A DNA stretch of 64,000 nucleotides, taken from the NCBI RefSeq assembly GCF_000242895.2, contig NC_021171.1:2328001-2392000 (forward strand). The letters are read 5' to 3'. Every line of letters begins with the position of its first letter. Positions within the stretch are counted from its first letter, which is position 1. Shown piece by piece: positions 46,238-55,852 of the stretch. This DNA comes from Bacillus sp. 1NLA3E. GTDB taxonomy: Bacteria > Bacillota > Bacilli > Bacillales > Cytobacillaceae. A model generated the notes under the pieces. The model searched no databases. It was given only the letters and a program-made list of their open reading frames with translations, and had not been told where the DNA came from. The translations under genes were made by a program, and so were the position numbers.

Positions 46238-46926
46238 GATGCAATCATCTCCTCTAAAATCCGACCATCCTTTAGTTCAATCATTCGGTGCCCAATTTTT
46301 GCCACTTTATCATCGTGAGTAATAATGAGGAAGGTAATACCAAGGTCGCGATTCAAGTCAATGATAAATTGCAGCAAATCGTCTTCCGTTTCACTATCAA
46401 GACTTCCGGTAGGTTCATCGGCAAGTATAACTGGGGGATTCACAATTAATGCCCTAGCAATACTGACCCGTTGCTGTTGTCCTCCGGAAAGCTCGCCCGG
46501 ATAATGGTCCTGATAATCAAGGAGTCCCACCTTGGCCAGCATTTCTTCCGTTAACTTACGACGTGCCACTTCGCTAACCCCTTTTAAGATTAATGGCAGT
46601 TCGATATTTTGGAAGGCAGTCATGCTTGGGATTAGCTGAAAGCTTTGAAAAATGAAGCCGAGATTTTCGATACGAAAGTCTGCGAACTTTGCTTCATTTA
46701 ATTCAGTAACCAGAACTCCATTTATCCAAATTTCCCCTTGCATAGGGTGAATAAATCCACTAATGAGATTTAGTAGTGTTGATTTTCCAGAACCGCTTCT
46801 GCCGACAATGCTCACTATTTCCCCTTTATTAACTTTAAACGAAACATCTTTTAGCACAGGGATAACCGTTTGACGACCCTTTTTCCCAATTTCAAAATCA
46901 TGGCTTATTTTTTGCACCGTGATCAT
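46234..46926 (-). CDS. ytrE: ABC transporter ATP-binding protein (YtrE/LolD-like)
   Basis: 230 residues with Walker A GRSGSGKSTLLNL, Q-loop FIFQSFQLIP, signature LSGGQQQRVSIARAL, Walker B VILADEPTGSLD and switch His in IITHDDKVAK. The sequence groups with MacB/LolD ATPases that pair with FtsX-like permeases. Coupled to the downstream permease. A terminator-like hairpin lies just upstream, so the pair may have separate or attenuated expression from the rest of the ytr genes. Confidence 0.87.
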   Translation of the reverse strand: MITVQKISHDFEIGKKGRQTVIPVLKDVSFKVNKGEIVSIVGRSGSGKSTLLNLISGFIHPMQGEIWINGVLVTELNEAKFADFRIENLGFIFQSFQLIPSMTAFQNIELPLILKGVSEVARRKLTEEMLAKVGLLDYQDHYPGELSGGQQQRVSIARALIVNPPVILADEPTGSLDSETEDDLLQFIIDLNRDLGITFLIITHDDKVAKIGHRMIELKDGRILEEMIAS

Positions 46927-46986
46927 AACCGTTCCTCCTCTAGAAAATATTATCTTTTTTGATAAATATTTACATGTTAATGATGC

Positions 46987-47017
46987 AAAAAAGGGCGCGG
47001 TTCATAAAGCGAACCGC
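46987..47017 (-). terminator. Internal terminator or attenuator between ytrC/D and ytrE
   Basis: 7-bp GC-rich stem GCGGTTC / GAACCGC with GCCC and T6 on the minus strand, in the middle of the operon. Confidence 0.75.
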
Positions 47018-47063
47018 TCTATTATGTAAGCCCTCAAAAAATCCAATCCGTAACCTTACTAAT

Positions 47064-49025
47064 TTACTTAAAATAGTTTTTTATAAAATCTGGAGTATGC
47101 TCCTCATTTAAATAGTACACTTCCTGATAGTTGCCATCATTAAAGTAGAAAATGGCGATGTATTTATTTTTATATCTCGACCCTACTTGATTAAGACTTT
47201 GCGCTATTTGCCTTTTATCTGTAATTTTCAATAAATGTTTTCGTTTTTCAATTTCTTTTATGTTTTCATCCATATCCACTAAATCGTTTGCTTTCATTTC
47301 TGCCACCAGGACATGGTCTATATCTTCTGATGTTACTAAGGAGCGATCGAGTAATTGTTTGTCCTCAAGCCATTTTGCAAATTTATGATAGGAAGGCTTG
47401 AAGTTGAGATAGACAGAGCGTCCTTTTCCAATGAAGATTTGAATACTTGAGCCGCGGTCTTGATAATAAATCTCATCCTCGTAAGATTCATTCAATATGT
47501 CAGCTTTTAACGCTTGGACTGCTTCTATAACTTCGTTAGGATTGGAAATGACAACATTTTTCCCATAAGGAAAATTCGCTGTTATCGTGATTTTATTAGC
47601 TTTGTTTTCATCCACTTGGAAAATCTCTTTGGTAGTCCGTTTATACTCGTTTGACTCATAAATGGATTTGTAGTAATCTTCATAAATTTCTCGATTGACC
47701 CTGTATTGACGAACGATTTGATCCCCATTTTTCAAGTTATACATAAAAAAAGCAGTTTCATATTGACCATCAATCAGCTCTTGATTCATTTTTTTATCCG
47801 CGAGGATCTGATGGTGTAACTTGCGGACTGCCTCAATGTTTTCTATCCCTTTCATTTTAGAGGGAACAAAATATGGCGCATATGTCTCACTATTGTCAAT
47901 GAAAATGTTTGGATTGTCCGATAAAAAGACACTCTTGATCTCGCTTTGATCAGGAATCTTTTGTTCATAAATACCGAGAGATTGCATCACAACAATCAGT
48001 AATCCAATAACAGCAGAATATATAGCTAACCCTTTTAAACTACTAAAAACCCGCCATGTTTTCTGGAGAACCATTTCGGCCACAAAGTAACCAATGATGG
48101 CACCTACCACATAGCCAAAGATTATCCAGCCCAAATTGGTATTTTGAATTTCGCTGAAATACACCCCTCCAAACAGCATCGTGCAGAAAGTAACTCCATA
48201 TTTAAATATTGAGCGCAGCTTTGAATAAGCAATCGCCTCAGAGGCTGCTTCCAGTTTTCTTTTTTTATAGAAAAATAATGCTAGAACAAACAGGATAATC
48301 ACTAATACAGCATAGAATAACCCATAACCCCATTGTAAAGGGCGACCATCAAGAACAGCTGCATAGGTGATCGGTGACATTTTTTCAAAGTCTTTGTTTA
48401 AATAATAGTCACCTGGAAAGCCATATAGAAAAATTCTTAAATTAAAAAAGATTAATAATGTTATTCCCATCGGAAATAGTAGAAAGATATATGTTAAGAC
48501 ACCTTGGACTGCTGAAATCCCTGTCATCATTGCCACAAACACTCCTGCGGAAAAAAGAACCAGATTCAGTAGAATAGTAACCCCCACCCAGTACAAAACG
48601 TCCCTCATTCCAAAGTAAAGATCCAAATCAAGAGAAGCATGAGTGATCATGACAAGAATGGCAATCAAGAGGACGGGAATGACAAGGAGCCCTACACCCG
48701 TTATCACATAATGATAAAACAACATCTCTCTTCGAATTGGCAAACTGTGCATCAAATCTACAGACTGTTTTACATGTAAAAATCGAAAAAGGAAAACAGC
48801 CAACAGGACTGGAATGATAATGAGTAGGACGATCTGAATAACGAAATCAGATTGAAACAGACTGTCTAACGGCGCTTTGACAAATTCATCTTTTGAATAG
48901 GTCATCATCATTCTGATTGGCAATGCAAACAACAAGCCAATGAAATACACGATAGAGACCCAGCCAACGCTTCTTAAGATTTGCAGGAGGATTTCTTTAT
49001 TAAACAATGACATTTTCAATGGCAT
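47064..49025 (-). CDS. ABC-2-like permease with extracytoplasmic domain (YtrC/YtrD-like, single gene)
   Basis: About 653 residues. The N-terminal half has roughly six to eight membrane helices (VGWVSIVYFIGLLFALP, IVLLIIIPVLLAVFLF, LVIPVLLIAILVMI and others) plus further helices near 290-385; the C-terminal half is a hydrophilic domain (residues about 395-653). It occupies the place of ytrC and ytrD in B. subtilis, here in one gene. The start overlaps the end of ytrB by 26 bases; RBS GGGGGA lies inside ytrB. Confidence 0.78.
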   Translation of the reverse strand: MPLKMSLFNKEILLQILRSVGWVSIVYFIGLLFALPIRMMMTYSKDEFVKAPLDSLFQSDFVIQIVLLIIIPVLLAVFLFRFLHVKQSVDLMHSLPIRREMLFYHYVITGVGLLVIPVLLIAILVMITHASLDLDLYFGMRDVLYWVGVTILLNLVLFSAGVFVAMMTGISAVQGVLTYIFLLFPMGITLLIFFNLRIFLYGFPGDYYLNKDFEKMSPITYAAVLDGRPLQWGYGLFYAVLVIILFVLALFFYKKRKLEAASEAIAYSKLRSIFKYGVTFCTMLFGGVYFSEIQNTNLGWIIFGYVVGAIIGYFVAEMVLQKTWRVFSSLKGLAIYSAVIGLLIVVMQSLGIYEQKIPDQSEIKSVFLSDNPNIFIDNSETYAPYFVPSKMKGIENIEAVRKLHHQILADKKMNQELIDGQYETAFFMYNLKNGDQIVRQYRVNREIYEDYYKSIYESNEYKRTTKEIFQVDENKANKITITANFPYGKNVVISNPNEVIEAVQALKADILNESYEDEIYYQDRGSSIQIFIGKGRSVYLNFKPSYHKFAKWLEDKQLLDRSLVTSEDIDHVLVAEMKANDLVDMDENIKEIEKRKHLLKITDKRQIAQSLNQVGSRYKNKYIAIFYFNDGNYQEVYYLNEEHTPDFIKNYFK

Positions 49026-49899
49026 AGCCGATATCCCCCATTTCGTAAATAAAGATTTCTTCAAGTGTAAGGGGGAGTAAGTCAAAAATTACCGGATTGG
49101 TCTTTTGGATTTTTTCAAATATGACCTCTTCCTGCCCCCTGACAATACAAAGCTGAACGCTACCTCTGGTCTCGGTATGGAGTACGTTAAGATCTTTAAG
49201 AACATTCTTTGGAAGCCCCTCTTTATAGGCGACTTGCACTTTGTGGATGTCTGATTTCAATTCATCAAGCTCTTTTTGCAGTAATAGGACACCCTTATGA
49301 AGGATCCCAATATGGTCACATATATCTTCAATTTCACGTAGATTATGAGATGAAATCAATATCGTCATCTCTCTATCTGCAACATCCTGAATCATTAAGT
49401 TCTTCACTTTTTTTCTAATAACGGGATCAAGCCCATCCATTGGTTCATCAAGGATGAGAATATCAGGCTTGGAAGAAAGGGCAAGAATGAATGCGGTCTG
49501 TCTTTGCCAGCCCTTTGAAAATGATTGTATTTTTTTGTTTATATTAAGATCGAAGGATTGCACGAGTTTTTTGAATCGCTCTTCGCACCAGTTCGGATAG
49601 AGATTTTTATATAAATTAGCCATTTCCCGTGTAGTATATTGTGCGAGAAAAAAGGGCTGATCCGAGATATAAAAGATTTTCTGTTTCAGACTGATATTTT
49701 CGTAAACTGGTTGGCCATCTATCATCACCTCGCCTTTTTCCTGGCGATAAATTCCAGCAAGCAGTTTGATCAACGTCGTTTTTCCTGCTCCATTTGAACC
49801 AATTAATCCATAAATGGACCCTGTATGGATGGAAAGGTTGACATTTTCCACTGCTAATTGACGATCAAATAATTTACTGACGTTTTTCATTTCAATCAT
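49000..49899 (-). CDS. ytrB: ABC transporter ATP-binding protein YtrB-like
   Basis: 299 residues with Walker A GSNGAGKTTLIKL, Walker B ILILDEPMDGLDP and switch His SSHNLREIEDICDH. The ABC signature reads FSKGWQRQ, where LSGGQ is usual; this is typical of the CcmA-like group that YtrB belongs to. It overlaps the upstream GntR gene by 8 bases, so regulator and transporter are translated together. Confidence 0.87.
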   Translation of the reverse strand: MIEMKNVSKLFDRQLAVENVNLSIHTGSIYGLIGSNGAGKTTLIKLLAGIYRQEKGEVMIDGQPVYENISLKQKIFYISDQPFFLAQYTTREMANLYKNLYPNWCEERFKKLVQSFDLNINKKIQSFSKGWQRQTAFILALSSKPDILILDEPMDGLDPVIRKKVKNLMIQDVADREMTILISSHNLREIEDICDHIGILHKGVLLLQKELDELKSDIHKVQVAYKEGLPKNVLKDLNVLHTETRGSVQLCIVRGQEEVIFEKIQKTNPVIFDLLPLTLEEIFIYEMGDIGYAIENVIV

Positions 49900-50281
49900 T
49901 ATTGTCGCCTCCCCCTTTCAATGAGTCTAGTTCTTGGATTAATTCAACTAATTCTAATGCAGAAACACCAAGGTAAAGTGCTTCTAAGATCAACTTTTCT
50001 AACTCCCTTTTTACTGCTGTTATTTTTTCCGAATCCCTTGTCTGATTGGTCGGATTCACAAAGCTCCCCTTGCCCTTTACTGAATAAATAAAGCCTTGGA
50101 TCTCCAATTCCCGATATGCCTTCTGGATCGTGTTCGGATTAATTGTCAGCTGCTGAGCCAATGTCCGAACAGAAGGCAGCTGTTCATCAGTCTTGAGAAC
50201 CTCGTTGATGATCAGTTCCTTTAATTTATCAACAAGCTGTTCATAGATGGGTTTGCGGCTCCTCATGTCAAGCTCAAACAT
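49892..50281 (-). CDS. ytrA: GntR family repressor YtrA
   Basis: 129 residues: winged HTH of the GntR/YtrA subfamily (PIYEQLVDKLKELI; LPSVRTLAQQLTINPNTIQKAYRELEIQGF; KGKGSFV) with a short C-terminal dimerisation helix and no large effector domain. In B. subtilis YtrA represses the ytr ABC operon, which responds to some cell-wall antibiotics. A fitting operator lies about 80 bases upstream. Confidence 0.9.
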   Translation of the reverse strand: MFELDMRSRKPIYEQLVDKLKELIINEVLKTDEQLPSVRTLAQQLTINPNTIQKAYRELEIQGFIYSVKGKGSFVNPTNQTRDSEKITAVKRELEKLILEALYLGVSALELVELIQELDSLKGGGDNND

Positions 50282-50359
50282 AATGACCCCCGTTCTGTAG
50301 TACAGGTGCTAGGCTCCATCCTTTTTTTAAGCAAAAATAATGCCCTCTCATCTGTACTA

Positions 50360-50384
50360 AGTGTACTATCATTCTTAATACAGT
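50360..50384. promoter_or_regulatory. YtrA operator
   Basis: AGTGTA-N13-TACAGT, one mismatch from the inverted repeat AGTGTA-N13-TACACT recalled for YtrA in B. subtilis. Located directly upstream of ytrA. Confidence 0.68.
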
Positions 50385-50442
50385 TTGATTATATTTCATC
50401 TCTTTCCAAAAAGAAAGCCCCTTTTTACAATTTTTTCAAACA

Positions 50443-50475
50443 CAATAAAATGCAAGGAATCAATCCTTGCATTTT
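50443..50475 (-). terminator. Terminator after the LysM-NlpC/P60 gene
   Basis: 12-bp perfect stem AAAATGCAAGGA / TCCTTGCATTTT. The T-rich minus-strand flank is short. Confidence 0.8.
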
Positions 50476-50497
50476 CATTTACCCTTCTAGCTTTTTA

Positions 50498-52054
50498 TCA
50501 ATAGACTCTTTTAGCTCCTATATAATATTTTGACCAGTAAGTGTTATCTAACGAAACAACCTGGATCCCTTTGGAACTGGTGGCGGAAACGAATTGATTG
50601 TTGCCGGCATAAAATCCTACATGTGAAACCACTCCAGGGGTATTTACACCAAAGAATACGAGATCACCAGGTTGTAATCTGCTTCGATCAATTGCCGCTC
50701 CTTTCGTATATAAATTACCAGAAGTTGTACGCACCATATCGACACCGTGTTCTTTAAACATGTAATATACAAATCCAGAGCAGTCAAAACCACTCGGTGT
50801 TTCTCCACCCCAAACATATGGCACTCCTATGTAGTGATTGGTGTCTTGAACCAACCCTTTTTTTACAATGGCATGTTCAATGGCTGTAACGGTGACAGTG
50901 TCTTCAGCACCGGTTGTGGGCAATCCGTAATTACTTTGAAAGGTTTTAAGGGCTTGAATTGCTGCGCTCTCATAACTACCGGTCGTTGCTGGAACCACGA
51001 AATAGCCAAGCGTTTGTAACTGTTTTTGAACAGGCGTTAATGTTACAACCATATTCGTTGATTGAGGTACGTTTAATCCACCATTTGGGATGATAAGGAC
51101 CTGTCCTATCAAAATCATATCGGTTGACAATTGATTTATGTGTTTGAGAGCATCGACAGTTGTATTATATTGCTTGGCAATCGCCGAAAGACTATCTCCT
51201 GCTTTAACTGTATAAGATACCGTTTGACCTTCTGATGAAGGTGTTATTGTGGTTGCTGTTGGGATTGTTAAAGTCTGTCCAACGAACAATCGATCCGAAG
51301 TTAAATTGTTTCCACTTTGGATGGCATCTACTGTTACTCCGAATTTTTTAGAAATTCCCCAGAGGCTATCCCCTGAGACTACTTGATAAGAGGCGATAGT
51401 TGTAGAAGTCTGAGGTACTGTAGAGGGCCCGGTTGGTGTTACCAAATTGCTGCTACCACCGGGAACCGATAAGACCTGTCCCACACTAAGCACATCAGAA
51501 GTTAATTGATTTGTACTTTTAAGACTATCTACGGTAATGCTATATCTTTTTGCAATGCCATATAAGCTGTCTCCGGCAACAACCCTATAAGTTGTTGATG
51601 GAGTTACACTTGGTACTGTTGTTTTTGTGATGTATAATACTTGTCCAATACTGAGCATATCTGATGACAGGTTATTTACAGCCTTTAATTGGTCCACAGA
51701 CATTCCATATTGTTTAGCTATTCCAAATAAAGTATCTCCTGCTTTTACAATATAAGAAGCACCTTGGTCTGCATTAATTGTACTTGCCTCGGCCGAAGTC
51801 GAATTAAAATGATTCCCAGTAAGGCTTATCGTCGATATAATTACCGTACCGATCATGATTTGAACTGTTTTTACTATAATTTTTTTTGGTATCTTTTCAT
51901 TCATGTATTTTTGAACATCATTTTCCAAGTTTTCGGACTGTTTCTCTTGAATAGTGTTGAATTCATTAGCAAACTCAGTTTCATTTTGATCTAAATATAA
52001 AATAACCATATAACCGTCTTGTTTTGGGACGATTTGATGTTTTATTATATTCAT
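50498..52054 (-). CDS. LysM x4 - peptidoglycan-binding - NlpC/P60 endopeptidase
   Basis: 518 residues. A hydrophilic N-terminal domain of about 65 residues and one membrane segment (VQIMIGTVIISTISLTG) precede four LysM repeats (each YxVxxGDSLxxIAxxY ... IGQxLxIP), a PG_binding_1 domain (QKQLQTLGYFVVPATTGSY) and a C-terminal NlpC/P60 domain with Cys in GFDCSGFVYYMF and His in SHVGFYAGNN. It should cut stem peptides in peptidoglycan. RBS GAGGTGAT supports MNIIKH; nine upstream codons are excluded. The N-terminal domain resembles that of the next gene. Confidence 0.9.
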   Translation of the reverse strand: MNIIKHQIVPKQDGYMVILYLDQNETEFANEFNTIQEKQSENLENDVQKYMNEKIPKKIIVKTVQIMIGTVIISTISLTGNHFNSTSAEASTINADQGASYIVKAGDTLFGIAKQYGMSVDQLKAVNNLSSDMLSIGQVLYITKTTVPSVTPSTTYRVVAGDSLYGIAKRYSITVDSLKSTNQLTSDVLSVGQVLSVPGGSSNLVTPTGPSTVPQTSTTIASYQVVSGDSLWGISKKFGVTVDAIQSGNNLTSDRLFVGQTLTIPTATTITPSSEGQTVSYTVKAGDSLSAIAKQYNTTVDALKHINQLSTDMILIGQVLIIPNGGLNVPQSTNMVVTLTPVQKQLQTLGYFVVPATTGSYESAAIQALKTFQSNYGLPTTGAEDTVTVTAIEHAIVKKGLVQDTNHYIGVPYVWGGETPSGFDCSGFVYYMFKEHGVDMVRTTSGNLYTKGAAIDRSRLQPGDLVFFGVNTPGVVSHVGFYAGNNQFVSATSSKGIQVVSLDNTYWSKYYIGAKRVY

Positions 52055-52112
52055 TGCTATATCACCTCTATGTTTTAACATTCTCTAGTTTAAAGATAAT
52101 ATGAAATTTTAA

Positions 52113-52148
52113 TTTTAAAAAAAGAACTCCGCAAATAACGAAGTCCTT
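52113..52148 (-). terminator. Terminator after the large LysM-GH18 gene
   Basis: 9-10 bp stem with two G-U pairs (AGGACTTCG / GCGGAGTTCT on the minus strand), then T7. Confidence 0.75.
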
Positions 52149-52168
52149 GAGTATTTAAATAAAAACCG

Positions 52169-55100
52169 TTATGGGGTGACGGTTCCATCTGTCGGTGTGG
52201 TTTGTGGATTTAACCAAGTAGAGATATCATTCCAAATTTGTGGATTATCTTGACCTAAGCTCCAGTTTCCAAGTCCCTTAACACCATATTTATGCACCAA
52301 ATCAATTTTAGCCTTTATGGCATCTGAATTCTCGAACCAAACGGTATAAGTACCTGCTGTTAAAGTCTTTCCACCAACTGTCATGACTGGGTCACCTTTA
52401 TTTATTGTAAACATGGCTTTTGCAGATTTTGTGGCTTCATCAAATGTAACTGTGCCGTTGTATAAATCTAAAGCCTTCTGGATTTGAAAGTTTGAAATTC
52501 CATCGCCCCCATAAGATGTGCCATCCATCCAATAGCGGCCATAATGGCCAACTCCAACGACGATTTGATCTTCTGCCACTCCGTTATTTAGCGCATATTG
52601 AATCGACTTCTCAACAAAGTTAATGCTTGCAATTGGTCCTGGGTCACTTCCTGGATAGCTTTCATCGTAGGCCATGATCATTAAATAATCAGCATACTTG
52701 GCTAAGCTGGTATAATCGTAAGACCCTTGCCACCCTTTCGTATATCCATACGGGTTAGCAGCAACGGCTACAGATACTTCTTTATTTTCTGGAAGCTTTT
52801 CATTTAAAAGTCGGATGAAATCCGTATAATCGTCCCTGTAGGCTTCAGTTACATTTTCAATATCGACGTTTACTCCATCTAAATTATATAAACGAACCAT
52901 GTCAGCAATTTGCGTGGAGAGTTGTTCTCTATTTTTTAGTGCCATTTCTCCCATTGCTCTGTCCCAATGATTGCTTAAAAATGGAACCACTCTTATCCCT
53001 GAACTTTGCATGGATACAATAAATTGACGATCAAACTGTGAGGTTAATTTTAGTGTACCGTTGCTGTTAAGATCAAAATAGCTAGGTGAGACAACATTAA
53101 TCGTTTTCTCCGTTTGTCTCACACTAACGAGATAGGTTTGTGAGCCCCCAAAATATAAATAGCCCATATTAAAAAACTGTTGTTCTGTGATGTTAGGGGA
53201 ACTAATTCCCGCTACACTTGGAAGATTTAGTACTTGCCCGACACTTATGATTGTATTACTTAATTGATTCAATTCCGTTATTTTATCAATTGACACATTA
53301 AATCTGTTGGCGATTGCCCACAAAGTATCCCCACTTCCAACCACATAACTCGTTATTCCAACCACAGCTGTCCTACTAATGTTTCCGAATGGATCCATTT
53401 GATTGATCGTTACAAACGGTCGATTACCGGCGAAGGAAGTAATGTTTAAATCCAGTTCGAATCGTCCTGCTTCATTCGAATTAATCGTTTGTTTTATCTC
53501 CTGTGGCCCTGTTTGTCCCATTACGGACACATTAACCACCGATAATGGCTCCGCTTGCCCTGTAATTTTATAGTTGAAACCTGTCGCTTTTTTTTCAACT
53601 TTACTCGTATACACCACAGGTTCGATAACCACCGTATCCTTCTGAATGGGACTTGAAATTTCTTCACTAACATTTCCAGCTTGATCTATTTGAGTGATAC
53701 GGACTGTTAAAGGTCCATCTTTCAAACTGCTGAGATCAATTTGTTTGTCATAAAGTCCATTTAAGACAAGAGCCTCTTCCGATATTTTGTTCATTCCATC
53801 AGAAATCTCAAAATGGACAATGGCACCCTCTTCGGCACTATTACCTCTAATGTGAAACTCACTTGCATTTTGCTTACTTACTTTACCATTTGAATCAAGA
53901 ATTACAGATGAAACAGGATTGACTATTGTATCCTTCAAAATCCGTTTTTCAAATGTGGTACTTTGGTTACCATATTGATCTTGTGACAAGGCTGTAATCA
54001 TTAATTCTCCATCTTGGATTGAATTAGCATTAAGCGTGACTGAAAAATCCCCGTTATTATCAGAGTGAGTACTAAGATTAATCGTATTGGTTTTACTTAT
54101 AATTTTTAAATCGACTAGGCTATTTGGTTCCGTTTGTCCAGAAACTGTGTAGGTACCTACATTTGATTTTGAAATGGTAGGGAGATTATCAAATATAATT
54201 CTTGTCGGTCCTTTCGTGTCCTTTATGATAACGGAAGAATTAATCGGGCTTTTGTTACCAGCGCCATCTTGTGCAACCACAGATATCGTAATTTTCCCAT
54301 CTTGAAGTGTAGACAAATCCAAATTGGTTGAAAATATCCCACTTGTGTCTGCATTAATTTCTTTGGAGATAGTCTGTTTTGACTCATCAAGCACCGTTAC
54401 GACAATGATTCCATTTGTCTCAGTCGTTCCCGATAATTTATAATCTATAACATTTTGCTCAGTCACCACTTTTTCAACTTGGACATTTGGGATTGAAGGT
54501 GGTGTTGTATCTTTTACAATAACTGCTTCAACAGTTCCCGGAAAAACTAGATGCTGACCGACATTTATTACATCTGTTGAAAGGTTATTCAGTTCCTTAA
54601 TTCTAAGCACTGTCGTATTATATTTTCTTGCAATTCCTGTTAACGTGTCGCTTGGTACAACTACGTAATCAATCACTGTTCCTGTAGGAACAGGTGTTGG
54701 TGTTGGTGTTGGTATTGGCACTGGAACTGGTGTGGGTGACGGTACTGAGATTGGCTGATGTGCCGGTATTTTTAGGATCTGACCGATGTTAATGGTATTT
54801 GTTAATAATTTGTTTTCAGTTTGAATGGCTGATACAGATGTGTTAAACCGTTTAGCAATTCCATATAACGAGTCCCCAGATACAACCTTATAAATGGTAG
54901 AAACCGTTTGAGGAGTTGATGGTGCAATTATTGGTGGTGCTGTTATCGGTGGTGTCACGGTTGTTGGTGGTGCTGTTGGAACGTTCGGTGCCACAGTGGC
55001 ACTCGTGGGTGGGTTTAATACTGGAATGGTTAAATGCTGTCCAATAAAAATTGTATTAGATGTTAAGTTATTCTTTATTTTGATGCTTTCGGTGGTTGAA

Positions 55101-55585
55101 TAGTATTTATTAGCGATTCTGAATAACGAATCTCCAGGTACAACCGTATATGATACAAACGGTAATTGCAGGGTTTTGCCGATAAATATAGTGTTTCCTG
55201 ATAATTTATTTAATTGTTTGATTTGGTCCACACTAATTCCATTGGCTGCAGCAATACCATAAAGAGAATCACCACTTTTAACGATATAGTTCACATATGG
55301 AACTGTTGAATTGATACTAGGTACCTGATTTATTTCTGCTTTTGTAACAATCTCACCAACGGGGAACGATCCTAATAACATTGCTCCCATCATAACTGTA
55401 ACAGTGCTCACTTTAACATGTGGGAATTTATAAATTAACAGATTTTTAATATCTTGACGAATCGATAATTTGATTTCTTGATCTCTTCCAAGTTCTCTAG
55501 AAAACTCAACATTAGGATGACTAACAAAAATAACCAGAGAATAACTGCTACCTTCTTGCAAAAGTTTATATTTTACAATTTCCAT
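52169..55585 (-). CDS. Giant LysM x5 - Ig-like - GH18 cell-wall or spore-cortex hydrolase
   Basis: 1138 residues. Order: N-terminal domain and membrane segment (VTVMMGAMLLGSFPVG), LysM 1-4 separated by Pro/Thr/Val linkers (one stretch of PTPVPVPIPTPTPTP), about four bacterial Ig-like repeats (each NxxxYxxSGxxExxxxV ... DGxLxxxxxxxDxxGN), LysM 5 (VVGSGDTLWAIANRF), then GH18 with LDGVNVDIENV carrying the catalytic Glu and MIMAYDESYPGSDPGP. The GH18 end resembles SleL/YaaH-type N-acetylglucosaminidases. RBS GAGGTG fixes MEIVKY; five upstream codons are dropped. Unusually long for the family. Confidence 0.88.
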   Translation of the reverse strand: MEIVKYKLLQEGSSYSLVIFVSHPNVEFSRELGRDQEIKLSIRQDIKNLLIYKFPHVKVSTVTVMMGAMLLGSFPVGEIVTKAEINQVPSINSTVPYVNYIVKSGDSLYGIAAANGISVDQIKQLNKLSGNTIFIGKTLQLPFVSYTVVPGDSLFRIANKYYSTTESIKIKNNLTSNTIFIGQHLTIPVLNPPTSATVAPNVPTAPPTTVTPPITAPPIIAPSTPQTVSTIYKVVSGDSLYGIAKRFNTSVSAIQTENKLLTNTINIGQILKIPAHQPISVPSPTPVPVPIPTPTPTPVPTGTVIDYVVVPSDTLTGIARKYNTTVLRIKELNNLSTDVINVGQHLVFPGTVEAVIVKDTTPPSIPNVQVEKVVTEQNVIDYKLSGTTETNGIIVVTVLDESKQTISKEINADTSGIFSTNLDLSTLQDGKITISVVAQDGAGNKSPINSSVIIKDTKGPTRIIFDNLPTISKSNVGTYTVSGQTEPNSLVDLKIISKTNTINLSTHSDNNGDFSVTLNANSIQDGELMITALSQDQYGNQSTTFEKRILKDTIVNPVSSVILDSNGKVSKQNASEFHIRGNSAEEGAIVHFEISDGMNKISEEALVLNGLYDKQIDLSSLKDGPLTVRITQIDQAGNVSEEISSPIQKDTVVIEPVVYTSKVEKKATGFNYKITGQAEPLSVVNVSVMGQTGPQEIKQTINSNEAGRFELDLNITSFAGNRPFVTINQMDPFGNISRTAVVGITSYVVGSGDTLWAIANRFNVSIDKITELNQLSNTIISVGQVLNLPSVAGISSPNITEQQFFNMGYLYFGGSQTYLVSVRQTEKTINVVSPSYFDLNSNGTLKLTSQFDRQFIVSMQSSGIRVVPFLSNHWDRAMGEMALKNREQLSTQIADMVRLYNLDGVNVDIENVTEAYRDDYTDFIRLLNEKLPENKEVSVAVAANPYGYTKGWQGSYDYTSLAKYADYLMIMAYDESYPGSDPGPIASINFVEKSIQYALNNGVAEDQIVVGVGHYGRYWMDGTSYGGDGISNFQIQKALDLYNGTVTFDEATKSAKAMFTINKGDPVMTVGGKTLTAGTYTVWFENSDAIKAKIDLVHKYGVKGLGNWSLGQDNPQIWNDISTWLNPQTTPTDGTVTP

Positions 55586-55682
55586 GGTCAAACACCTCAC
55601 TTTTTATCTATTAGTATTTTTCGATATGTTTAGTAAAATCATGTATACACAAAAAATACTCTAAAAAAAGGGAGAAAAATTC

Positions 55683-55728
55683 ACAAAAAAGGCGCACAGT
55701 ATTTCAAATGAAATACTGTGCGCCTTTT
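55683..55728 (-). terminator. Terminator after the small antitoxin-like gene
   Basis: Nearly perfect 19-bp stem (55687-55705 with 55710-55728), T6 on the minus strand. Confidence 0.93.
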
Positions 55729-55852
55729 AGGATGATTTAATTTTTAGATGGATCTTTTCCAAAAATCAAAGATTTAATTGAAAGGACGGGAAAACATCAT
55801 TTTCTAACTCGGAATGAGAATGATTTTGTTGATTGTAGAAAATTCAGTTGCT

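Noticed and set aside
54700-54760. Minisatellite in the LysM-GH18 gene
   Set aside because: The GT/GG-rich short repeats simply encode the Pro-Thr-Val linker between LysM modules.
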